Assembly (NCBI GenBank): GCA_946624065.1
Contig: CAMORT010000081.1
Location: forward strand, 1 to 7,562
Direction of reading: 5' to 3'
DNA: 7,562 nt
Source of the DNA: F23-D06 sp002392325
GTDB taxonomy: Bacteria > Bacteroidota > Bacteroidia > Bacteroidales > WCHB1-69
Of this stretch, positions 1 through 4,988 are shown one piece after another. The position numbers and the translations under genes are program-made. Positions within the stretch are counted from its first letter, which is position 1. Every line of letters begins with the position of its first letter. The notes under the pieces are model-generated. The model was not told the origin of the DNA. It worked only from the letters and a program-made list of their open reading frames with translations, and did not search any database.

Positions 1-71
1 TATAGTGTTGCTTGCCAAATGTTTTCCATACACCTCCTAAATGTATCCCGCTGATCCGCCGCTATTTCCAT
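1..71 (-). CDS. possible divergent gene, N-terminal fragment only
   Basis: Read on the minus strand, an open frame starts with ATG at 71-69 and runs off the left edge without a stop. The 23 visible residues begin MEIAADQRDTF. A GGGGAGG ribosome binding site (plus-strand 77-83) lies 5 bases before the start. A second in-frame ATG at 29-27 follows another AGGAGG (33-38), but with only 3 bases of spacing. Twenty-three stop-free codons can occur by chance, so the case rests on the well-placed ribosome binding site. No family can be recognised. If real, it would be divergent from every other gene here, and its ribosome binding site would lie in one arm of the hairpin at 78-101. No minus-strand promoter was evident. 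Confidence 0.33.
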   Translation of the reverse strand, partial: MEIAADQRDTFRRCMENIWQATL

Positions 72-77
72 ATATTC

Positions 78-107
78 CTCCCCGGTGGAAACATCGGGGA
101 GTTTTTT
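78..107 (+). terminator. intrinsic terminator upstream of the metallophosphoesterase gene
   Basis: A perfect 7-bp stem CTCCCCG (78-84) and CGGGGAG (95-101) encloses a 10-base loop and is followed by six T residues (102-107). The ribosome binding site of the next gene begins at 109, so transcripts from the left must read through it to express that gene. It either ends an upstream unit or works as an attenuator. Confidence 0.8.
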
Positions 108-120
108 CAAGGAGCGCAAA

Positions 121-906
121 ATGCTTTCGGATTTTGAACTGATTTCGCACAAATTTGAAGCAAATGACGATTTGCACATTTACCCCATCAGCGATGTGCA
201 TTTGGGCGCAGCGGAACACATGACACGCGAATGGGAGTTGTTCTGTCAGCATCTGCTTGATGACAAAAACGCATATGTCATATTGGGCGGCGATTTGATT
301 AACAATGCCACGCGAAATAGCGTTTCCAATGTGTTTGAGGAAACAATGCGCCCACGCGAACAAAAGAAACTCATGGCGCAAATGCTTATGCCGATCAAAG
401 ACCGCATTTTGTGTTGTGTAAGCGGAAATCACGAACGGCGCAGTTTGAAAGATGCGGACGATGATCCGACTTATGACATCATTTGCAAGCTGGACAAGGA
501 ACATCTGTATCGGGAAAACATTGCTTTTGTAAAAATCCAAATTGGCAAGACAAACGGCGAGGGATTGAAAAATCCAACATATATTTTGGTTGTCACTCAC
601 GGAGCGGGTGGCGGTATGCTGACCGGCGGCGCGGTAAATCGAAATGAGCGGTTTGCATATGTTCTTGATGGTTGCGATTGTTTGGTTGTGGGCCATACTC
701 ATAAGCCATTCATCACTCAACCCGCCAAAATTAAAATTGACCCATTTAATAATAAAGTGTCGGTTAGGCCGTTTAAGGTGGTGTCGAGCACAAGCTGGCT
801 TGGCTATGGCGGATATTCTGCAAGAGGCATGATGTCTCCTACAAGCCACGCCCCGCAGATCATCACTTTGCGTGGAAATAAAAAGGAAATTCGGGTGGAA
901 ATGTGA
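121..906 (+). CDS. calcineurin-like metallophosphoesterase
   Basis: This 261-residue protein carries the ordered motifs of the calcineurin-like metallophosphoesterase superfamily: DVH (D25, H27), GGD (D58), GNHE (N103, H104), a lone His in THG (H160) and GHTH (H192, H194). These residues normally bind two metal ions and catalyse phosphodiester or phosphomonoester hydrolysis. The set is complete, so the enzyme is probably active. Its substrate cannot be told from the motifs; phage members include nuclease-like enzymes and phosphatases. There is no signal peptide or membrane segment, so it is likely cytoplasmic. I chose ATG 121 because AAGGAG (109-114) lies just before it; an in-frame GTG at 85 falls in the loop of the terminator. 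The stop overlaps the next gene's GTG by 4 bases, implying translational coupling. Confidence 0.92.
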   Translation: MLSDFELISHKFEANDDLHIYPISDVHLGAAEHMTREWELFCQHLLDDKNAYVILGGDLINNATRNSVSNVFEETMRPREQKKLMAQMLMPIKDRILCCVSGNHERRSLKDADDDPTYDIICKLDKEHLYRENIAFVKIQIGKTNGEGLKNPTYILVVTHGAGGGMLTGGAVNRNERFAYVLDGCDCLVVGHTHKPFITQPAKIKIDPFNNKVSVRPFKVVSSTSWLGYGGYSARGMMSPTSHAPQIITLRGNKKEIRVEM

Positions 907-1118
907 AAAAGCCGAGATTTTCATACAGCCAACTTGAATATTTGATTGATGAGTATGTCGGAGGGCGCAACTGCGAACGCAATCGCAAAATCCTCAAAAT
1001 GTCGCTTTTGCAAGGCCTACCATACAGAGAAATTGCCGAACGGGTGGATATGTCAGACATACAAATTTCAAGAATTGTGCATAAATATGGCGATCCACTC
1101 TTGCTTATGCTGGAATAA
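903..1118 (+). CDS. small helix-turn-helix protein
   Basis: This is a 71-residue basic protein. Residues about 39-62 (LPYREIAERVDMSDIQISRI and following) fit a helix-turn-helix like sigma-factor region 4 or LuxR-type DNA-binding helices: IAERV is the first helix, a short turn follows, and SDIQISRIVHKY is the recognition helix. The N-terminal 30 residues are helical and rich in Arg and Lys. There is no other domain, so it could be a DNA-binding transcription regulator or a packaging-type DNA-binding protein. It starts with GTG at 903, overlapping the previous stop as GTGA with a GGTGG motif before it, so its synthesis is probably coupled to the metallophosphoesterase. It lies just upstream of the control region at 1119-1356, and one inference is that it regulates that region. 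Confidence 0.75.
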   Translation: MKKPRFSYSQLEYLIDEYVGGRNCERNRKILKMSLLQGLPYREIAERVDMSDIQISRIVHKYGDPLLLMLE

Positions 1119-1129
1119 TGTGTTAGAAT

Positions 1130-1165
1130 ATATATGCTCAGCTGGTTAGAGTGCGCTTTGGGTCA
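1130..1165 (+). other. tRNA D-arm-like fragment
   Basis: The stretch GCTCAGCTGGTTAGAGTGCG (1136-1155) matches the classic bacterial tRNA D-arm. GCTC (1136-1139) can pair with GAGT (1149-1152) around the AGCTGGTTA loop. The rest of a tRNA is missing: the following bases do not form an anticodon stem, no T-arm motif (GGTTCGAATCC-like) occurs downstream, and no 3' acceptor strand is seen. It is either a decayed tRNA remnant or chance similarity, not a functional tRNA. Confidence 0.35.
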
Positions 1166-1196
1166 TCTTTTCATACCATTCTCCTTTCACGGAAAT

Positions 1197-1239
1197 TACC
1201 CGTTATGCTGTCAAGGCATGGCGGGTAGTTTCTTTTTTT
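1197..1239 (+). terminator. strong intrinsic terminator after the HTH gene
   Basis: A 12-bp stem pairs 1197-1208 (TACCCGTTATGC) with 1216-1227 (GCATGGCGGGTA) using two adjacent T-G wobbles. The loop has 7 bases (1209-1215), and a T-rich tract (1229-1239) follows, ending in seven consecutive T. It probably ends transcription of the metallophosphoesterase-HTH unit. Confidence 0.85.
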
Positions 1240-1266
1240 GCTAAAATGTTATTAAAATGATATAAA
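1238..1266 (+). promoter_or_regulatory. candidate extended -10 promoter for the 1357-4888 cassette
   Basis: A -35-like TTGCTA (1238-1243, 4 of 6 consensus bases) is separated by exactly 17 bp from TATAAA (1261-1266, 5 of 6). A TG at 1258-1259 gives an extended -10. The predicted start is near 1273. The -35 overlaps the T-tract of the preceding terminator, and a second terminator begins about 8 bases after the start. The surroundings are very AT-rich, so chance matches are possible. Confidence 0.55.
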
Positions 1267-1280
1267 ACTGCCAAAAAAGT

Positions 1281-1317
1281 GACCGTATCATGTTATTGTG
1301 GTACGGTCTATTTTTTT
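1281..1317 (+). terminator. leader terminator or attenuator before the 1357 gene
   Basis: A 10-bp stem GACCGTATCA (1281-1290) and TGGTACGGTC (1299-1308), with one T-G wobble, encloses an 8-base loop. It is followed by TA and seven T (1311-1317). A run of six A at 1273-1278 could pair with the T-tract, as in bidirectional terminators. It lies between the candidate promoter at 1238-1266 and the ribosome binding site at 1341-1350, so the cassette transcript would have to pass it. Confidence 0.78.
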
Positions 1318-1356
1318 ATACAATTTTCGCAGAAAACAACAAAGGAGTGAGCCAAA

Positions 1357-1524
1357 ATGTGCTGGAGAGATTACGCTATTCGGCTTTATCGCTGTGGCTG
1401 GCCAATGGGCCGTGCGTGGGAAAAAGTAATGGCATTTTTTGATATGGACGATATTGACGGCCTGTCCGAATTTGTGGACACCATCGAAGCCGTCACGCAG
1501 ATGAGGGTTGAAGATGTTCATTGA
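1357..1524 (+). CDS. small hypothetical protein, 55 aa
   Basis: ATG 1357 follows a strong AAAGGAGTGA ribosome binding site (1341-1350) and opens a 55-codon frame ending at TGA 1522-1524. The protein starts MCWRDYAIRLYRCGWP and has an acidic C-terminal half (DMDDIDGLSEFVDTIEAV) that is likely helical. There is no signal peptide, membrane segment or recognised domain. It is the first gene of the cassette, and its last 11 bases overlap the peptidase-like gene in another frame, so the two are likely co-translated. I do not recognise its family. Confidence 0.7.
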   Translation: MCWRDYAIRLYRCGWPMGRAWEKVMAFFDMDDIDGLSEFVDTIEAVTQMRVEDVH

Positions 1525-1894
1525 GTGGAATCCGTCACCTGTAGGCCGCAGGGTAGGAGATTGTGCCGTCCGCGCCGTCGCAAAGGCTCTTGACATTGAT
1601 TGGGAGGGCGCATATGCCATGATTGCGCTAAACGGATTTGCAATGGGAGATATGCCAAGTTCGGACAGCGTTTGGGGTGCGACACTTCGGCAACACGGAT
1701 TTTATCGGCAATCCATACCAAGCGATCTGCCGGAAGATTATACCGTTGCCGACTTTGCCCGTGATAATCCGCATGGCGTTTTTGTACTTGGCATCGGAGG
1801 CCATGTCGTAACCGTCAAGGACGGAGACATATATGACAGTTGGGATTCATCAAACGAAATCCCGCAATTCGTTTGGTACAAAAAGGAGCGATAA
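1514..1894 (+). CDS. papain-like cysteine peptidase family protein (putative)
   Basis: This 126-residue protein has the layout of a minimal papain-fold cysteine peptidase. A Cys lies at the start of a helix (GDCAVRAVAKAL, C17), a His comes before a beta strand (GGHVVTVKDGD, H97), and an acidic residue follows in YDSWDS (D108). The C-H-D order and spacing resemble C39-like and other compact papain-like families; I recall similar phage proteins but no characterised one. It could process a peptide or protein, or have lost activity, since motifs alone do not settle this. There is no signal peptide. ATG 1514 is preferred because GAGGG (1503-1507) lies 6 bases before it; a TTG two codons earlier is the alternative. 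It overlaps the 55-aa gene by 11 bases and is followed 2 bases after its stop by the next gene. Confidence 0.72.
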   Translation: MFIEWNPSPVGRRVGDCAVRAVAKALDIDWEGAYAMIALNGFAMGDMPSSDSVWGATLRQHGFYRQSIPSDLPEDYTVADFARDNPHGVFVLGIGGHVVTVKDGDIYDSWDSSNEIPQFVWYKKER

Positions 1895-1896
1895 AA

Positions 1897-2376
1897 ATGG
1901 CTTATAGTCCTTATGGGTTTTATCCCGGCAATTACAACGGATTTAATCCGTATCAGCAAAATTATTACAATCCGCAGATGAATCAGCAGATGCAAAGCCA
2001 GCCTATCCAGCAGACCGCACCGGCGCAGCCTAACAATGCGCCGTCAAGCATCATCTGGATCAACGGTATCAACGAAGCGGCAACTTATCCCGTTGCGCCA
2101 AATAACGCCGTGGCCCTTTGGGACAGTTCCGCACCGACCATCTATCTCAAACAGGCAGACCCAAGCGGCAAGCCTACTATCAAAATCTTTGACCTCGTAG
2201 AACGCACACAAACGCCAGTAGAAGCGGCCAAAAAAGAAGAAGTCAAATTACACGACTACGCTACTAAAAACGATCTGGACGGCCTTAAAATGGCAATGGA
2301 TGGCGAAATTGGCTCTTTGCGTGAGCGTATCGAGAAAATGAGCCATACAAAGCGAAACAAGGAGGACGATGAATGA
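1897..2376 (+). CDS. Tyr/Asn/Gln-rich protein with C-terminal coiled coil, unknown function
   Basis: The 159-residue protein has three parts. Residues 1-48 are low complexity, dominated by Tyr, Asn, Gln, Pro and Gly, and probably disordered. Residues 50-102 are a compact beta-rich segment with SIIWINGINEA, a Val-Ala-Pro-Asn turn and TIYLKQADPSGKPTIKIFDL. Residues 121-148 form a heptad-like helix (LDGLKMAMDGEIGSLRERIEKM), so an oligomer is likely. The tail is charged. From memory, proteins with a similar central segment are common and unnamed in Firmicutes phages; a virion role is an inference. ATG 1897 follows AAAAGGAG (1881-1888). The gene shares ATGA with the next one. Confidence 0.85.
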   Translation: MAYSPYGFYPGNYNGFNPYQQNYYNPQMNQQMQSQPIQQTAPAQPNNAPSSIIWINGINEAATYPVAPNNAVALWDSSAPTIYLKQADPSGKPTIKIFDLVERTQTPVEAAKKEEVKLHDYATKNDLDGLKMAMDGEIGSLRERIEKMSHTKRNKEDDE

Positions 2377-2606
2377 TGGCAAATCCGTTTTTCTCCGCTA
2401 TGGGCGGCGGTCAGCCAAACATGATGCAGATGCTCCAGCAGTTGAAGGCTAATCCTGCGCAGTTTTTGATGCAAACCAAATTCAATATTCCCCAAAACAT
2501 GATGAACGACCCTAACGCTATTATTCAGCATCTGATGAATAGCGGACAGGTATCACAACAACAGTATGAAAAAGCGCGGCAGATGGCGGCGCAATTTAGG
2601 CGTTAA
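2373..2606 (+). CDS. small Met/Gln-rich helical protein, unknown function
   Basis: This is a 77-residue protein rich in Met, Gln, Asn and Ala. It starts MMANPFFSAMGGGQPNMMQM and continues with predicted amphipathic helices (QMLQQLKANPAQFLM, DPNAIIQHLMNSG, SQQQYEKARQMAAQF). There is no signal peptide or membrane segment. AAGGAGG (2359-2365) lies 7 bases before ATG 2373, which overlaps the upstream stop as ATGA. A second ATG follows directly at 2376. Position and composition tie it to the protein before it; I recall similar short proteins beside such genes in phages, without a known role. Confidence 0.8.
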   Translation: MMANPFFSAMGGGQPNMMQMLQQLKANPAQFLMQTKFNIPQNMMNDPNAIIQHLMNSGQVSQQQYEKARQMAAQFRR

Positions 2607-2615
2607 GTATTCTAT

Positions 2616-2640
2616 TTTCCACAAGTGCGCATAGTGGAAA
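2616..2640 (+). repeat. 7-bp inverted repeat between 2373 and 2678 genes
   Basis: TTTCCAC (2616-2622) and GTGGAAA (2634-2640) flank 11 bases that include the palindrome TGCGCA (2626-2631). No T-tract follows, so this is not an intrinsic terminator. It may be an mRNA processing or stabilising hairpin or an operator, in the only gap of more than 50 bases inside the cassette. Confidence 0.45.
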
Positions 2641-2677
2641 TGTGAATAAATACATTTTTGAAAGGAACTATAATATT

Positions 2678-3550
2678 ATGGCTCTTACTGATGAATCCAA
2701 TGGCAACGGCTTCTATATGCCCGTTGCACCCGCTTATATGGGCGGCGGTAATGGTTTCGGCAATGGCTTTGGCGGCGATTGGGGATGGATTATCCTGCTT
2801 CTGCTGTGCGGCTGGGGTGGCATGGGAATGGGCGGCTTCGGCGGCTTTGGTGGCGGCTTCGGCGGCGCAATGTGGGATTTCCCGTGGCTGATTAACGGTC
2901 AGCAGGGCATCAACAACAATGTTTCCGATGGTTTTCGCGATGCCCAGCTGCATGACAGCGTGACTTCCGTGCGTGACGGCGTGAGCAACCTTGCCACCCA
3001 GCTGTGTAACTGCTGCGGTGACATCCAGATGTCCCTGTGCAACGGCTTTAATGGCGTAAATACCAACATCAACGGCGCACAGAACGCCCTGTCCCAGCAG
3101 CTTTACAGCAACGAACTGGCAAGTCTGAATCGTAGTTTTTCCGAGCAGACCGCTAATACCGCTGGCTTCAATGGTGTCCAGAGTTCCCTGTGCGACATCC
3201 GCTATGGCAATGCCACCAACACCCGTGACATTATTGAGTCCCAGAATCGCGGCACACAGGCTGTTCTGGACAAACTGTGCCAGCTGGAACTGGATGGCTT
3301 CAAGCGTGAGAATGATGATCTCCGTACTCGCCTCAACATGGCAAACCTTGCGGCTTCGCAGACCGCGCAGACCGCTGAACTGCGTCAGAGTGGTGCAACC
3401 CAGCTGAACCAGCTTGTGTCCGAACTGCGCTCTTGCCCGATCCCCGCCCAGCCCGTTTATGGCAATCAGCCGATTTTCCAGTGTGCTGGGCCTGCTTGGA
3501 ACAACAACAATTGCGGCTGTGGTTGCGGCTGCGGTAACGGCTCTTTCTAA
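2678..3550 (+). CDS. Gly-rich, Cys-rich coiled-coil phage protein, unknown function
   Basis: This 290-residue protein has, in order: a Gly/Asn/Phe-rich N terminus (10-34); a short very hydrophobic stretch WGWIILLLL (35-43); a Gly/Phe/Met-rich run (45-64); a long helical region (80-250) with coiled-coil character, especially 180-250; and a tail ending CGCGCGCGNGSF. Cys occurs at 44, 110, 112, 113, 121, 172, 201, 253, 269, 279, 281, 283 and 285, which suggests disulfide or metal binding. The hydrophobic segment is too short to be a sure membrane helix. I recall related unnamed proteins with the same helical centre and GCGC-type tail in gut Firmicutes phages. ATG 2678 after AAAGGA (2661-2666) is preferred; an in-frame GTG at 2642 has no clear ribosome binding site. 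Codons favour CTG, GGC and AAC, suggesting high expression. Confidence 0.85.
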   Translation: MALTDESNGNGFYMPVAPAYMGGGNGFGNGFGGDWGWIILLLLCGWGGMGMGGFGGFGGGFGGAMWDFPWLINGQQGINNNVSDGFRDAQLHDSVTSVRDGVSNLATQLCNCCGDIQMSLCNGFNGVNTNINGAQNALSQQLYSNELASLNRSFSEQTANTAGFNGVQSSLCDIRYGNATNTRDIIESQNRGTQAVLDKLCQLELDGFKRENDDLRTRLNMANLAASQTAQTAELRQSGATQLNQLVSELRSCPIPAQPVYGNQPIFQCAGPAWNNNNCGCGCGCGNGSF

Positions 3551-3564
3551 AGGAGGGTTAGCAC

Positions 3565-4029
3565 ATGGCGTGTGAATTTTTGTATAACCCCGTGCAGGAG
3601 GTTGCGCTGAATGCGCCCATCCTGTTCGATACATCTATCCCATGCAATCGTGGCTATGTTTACCATGAGGGCAATACCGGGAATTTTATTCTGCGTGGTG
3701 CTAATACTTCTAACTGTTGCAATGCGTTTGCGCAGTATCAAGTGACTTTTAACGGCAATATTTCTCTGCCGGAGGGCGCGGATGTCGTGCCTATCGCCGT
3801 GGCGATCTCCGTCAACGGTGAGCCTCGTCTGACCAGTAGAGCAATCTACACTCCCGCAGCGGTGGAGGAGTTTGGCAATGTGACCAGCACGGCCATTATT
3901 AAGGTGCCGCGTTGTTGCTGCTTCTCTCTGTCCGTTGACGCTGTTCCCGCCACCACCGATCCAACGGTGACACCCGCTCCCGTGATTGAGGTGCAGAACG
4001 CCAACTTGACCATTACACGCATTGCGTAA
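3565..4029 (+). CDS. beta-rich Cys-containing phage protein, possible C1q/TNF-like fold
   Basis: This is a 154-residue protein made mostly of alternating hydrophobic beta-strand segments: GNFILRG (40-45), YQVTFNGNISLP (58-69), VVPIAVAISVNGEP (74-87), TSTAIIKVPRCCCFSLSVDAV (108-127) and ANLTITRIA at the end. Pattern and length resemble the jelly-roll of C1q/TNF or BclA C-terminal domains, with the recurring theme of a Pro-rich loop followed by a strand; this fold is inferred, not shown. Cys at 3, 27, 51, 52, 117, 118 and 119 are unusual for such a domain. It probably forms a trimer and may be a virion surface component. AAGGAGGG (3550-3557) precedes ATG 3565. It lies 14 bases after the Gly-rich gene. 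Confidence 0.82.
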   Translation: MACEFLYNPVQEVALNAPILFDTSIPCNRGYVYHEGNTGNFILRGANTSNCCNAFAQYQVTFNGNISLPEGADVVPIAVAISVNGEPRLTSRAIYTPAAVEEFGNVTSTAIIKVPRCCCFSLSVDAVPATTDPTVTPAPVIEVQNANLTITRIA

Positions 4030-4046
4030 CAGAGAGGAGGATTAAA

Positions 4047-4523
4047 ATGCACGAACTGTACGAACTGAAAGAAAAACTTTGCAAAGAGCTGGAAGAATAC
4101 GGTGGCAAGGAAGATATGACCGCCGGTTCTTTGGAAGTCATTGACAAGCTGGCCCATGCCATCAAAAACATTGATAAAATCATTGAGATGTATGACGAAG
4201 ATGAGTATAGCAATGCCGAAGATGGAAACTATCGCGGCGGCATGATGGGCGGCAACATGGGCGGCGGCTCTTACGCTCGCGGTGGTCGCGGAGGCAATCG
4301 CGGCGGTACTTATCGTGGGCGCTATGAGGGCAGTTATGCCCGTGGTCGTGGTCGTAATGCCAAACGCGACAGCATGGGCAGATATTCCAGCGAGGGCTAT
4401 TCTCGCGCCGATGGTATGGACGAGATGGTTGACTCCATCCGCTCCATGATGGGCGAACTTCCTCCCGATGTTCAGCGCGATGCCCAGCGGTTTGTTGACA
4501 AACTGGAACAGACTATGATGTAA
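4047..4523 (+). CDS. Arg-Gly-rich protein with helical ends, unknown function
   Basis: The 158-residue protein has three parts. Residues 1-52 form an acidic amphipathic helix with coiled-coil character (LYELKEKLCKELEEY, then EVIDKLAHAIKNIDKIIEMY). Residues 60-107 are a disordered RG/GGY-rich linker with many RGG, GGR and GRG triplets. Residues 122-158 form a further helix containing MDEMVDSIRSMMGELPPDVQ. RG-rich linkers often bind nucleic acid or drive multivalent assembly, but here that is only inference. From memory, unnamed relatives with similar ends and a variable Gly/Arg/Tyr-rich middle are common in Clostridia prophages. AGAGGAGG (4033-4040) lies 6 bases before ATG 4047. The stop is 14 bases before the next gene. 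Confidence 0.85.
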   Translation: MHELYELKEKLCKELEEYGGKEDMTAGSLEVIDKLAHAIKNIDKIIEMYDEDEYSNAEDGNYRGGMMGGNMGGGSYARGGRGGNRGGTYRGRYEGSYARGRGRNAKRDSMGRYSSEGYSRADGMDEMVDSIRSMMGELPPDVQRDAQRFVDKLEQTMM

Positions 4524-4540
4524 GGTGGTGACCTCCTGTG
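4522..4540 (+). promoter_or_regulatory. ribosome binding site facing an adjacent anti-SD-like sequence
   Basis: AAGGTGGTG (4522-4530) is the only ribosome binding site for GTG 4538. ACCTCCT (4531-4537), identical to part of the 16S anti-Shine-Dalgarno core, sits between it and the start. AGGTGG and CCTCCT can fold around a TGA loop with a central T-T mismatch, hiding the site. Ribosomes finishing the upstream gene at 4521-4523 could open it. Confidence 0.45.
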
Positions 4541-4888
4541 ATAACTGAAAAGGATTTGCAGGAGGCTATTGCCGAATGCCAAGGTCAGCGAAACCCAAAC
4601 GCGTCAACCTGTATCAAATTAGCCGCATTTCTTACCATTCAACGCGAGATGTACGGCAACACCGAGCCAATCCAAGATCAGCCAATCACGCCCCGCTATT
4701 CCTACGCCGCCGAGCCAGGTGAACAGGTCGAAACCACAATAGACTATTTCAGCGACACCGAATTTTCAAAGGCAATAGACGGCAGATCAGCGGCTGATAT
4801 TTGGCCCATCATGGACGAGTTAATGTCCGTACTCCAAGCAACAAACACACGGCTATACAACGGTGTGATGCGTAAAATCGAAAACTGA
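4538..4888 (+). CDS. conserved-looking helical phage protein, 116 aa, unknown function
   Basis: This 116-residue protein starts MITEKDLQEAIAECQGQR and has an N-terminal helical segment (1-40), a Pro-rich middle (42-62) and a C-terminal helical domain (70-114: DYFSDTEFSKAIDGRS, IWPIMDELMSVLQATNTRLYNGVMRKI). There is no signal peptide or membrane helix. I recall similar unnamed proteins placed directly after the Arg-Gly-rich protein in Firmicutes phages, so the two probably work together. GTG 4538 is the only credible start, because an in-frame TGA lies at 4529-4531. Its ribosome binding site may be masked by an adjacent complementary sequence. This is the last gene before the terminator at 4895. 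Confidence 0.82.
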   Translation: MITEKDLQEAIAECQGQRNPNASTCIKLAAFLTIQREMYGNTEPIQDQPITPRYSYAAEPGEQVETTIDYFSDTEFSKAIDGRSAADIWPIMDELMSVLQATNTRLYNGVMRKIEN

Positions 4889-4894
4889 CAAAAA

Positions 4895-4934
4895 GAGGCC
4901 GAGGGCGTGATCCCCCCGGCTTCTTTTTTATTTA
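4895..4934 (+). terminator. intrinsic terminator ending the cassette
   Basis: GAGGCCGAGGG (4895-4905) pairs with CCCCCGGCTTC (4913-4923). The 11-bp stem has one A-C mismatch and one G-T pair, with a 7-base loop (4906-4912), followed by six T (4924-4929) and ATTTAT. Five A residues just upstream could pair with the T-tract, so it may work in both directions. Confidence 0.88.
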
Positions 4935-4988
4935 TAAAACAGTTATAAAACAAATGTAAAAATTTTTTAGAAAAATTATAAAAAAGAT

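Noticed and set aside
37..924. Minus-strand open frame of 295 codons
   Set aside because: It is antisense to the metallophosphoesterase, whose complete motif set shows the plus strand is coding.
1130..1205. Complete functional tRNA gene
   Set aside because: Only the D-arm fits; anticodon stem, T-arm and acceptor pairing are absent.
2669..2674. Perfect TATAAT before the Gly-rich gene, as a possible promoter
   Set aside because: No acceptable -35 at 16-18 bp upstream, and the start site would fall inside the ATG at 2678, so it could not express the full gene.
2831..2868. CRISPR-like or independent repeat array
   Set aside because: The GGC-rich repetition is codon-phased and simply encodes the Gly/Phe-rich segment of the 2678 protein; there are no spacers.
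2612..3634. Long minus-strand open frame of 340 codons
   Set aside because: It lies opposite the 2678 gene, whose strong codon bias removes antisense stops. Its start has no convincing ribosome binding site, and the product is compositionally odd with no recognisable domain.
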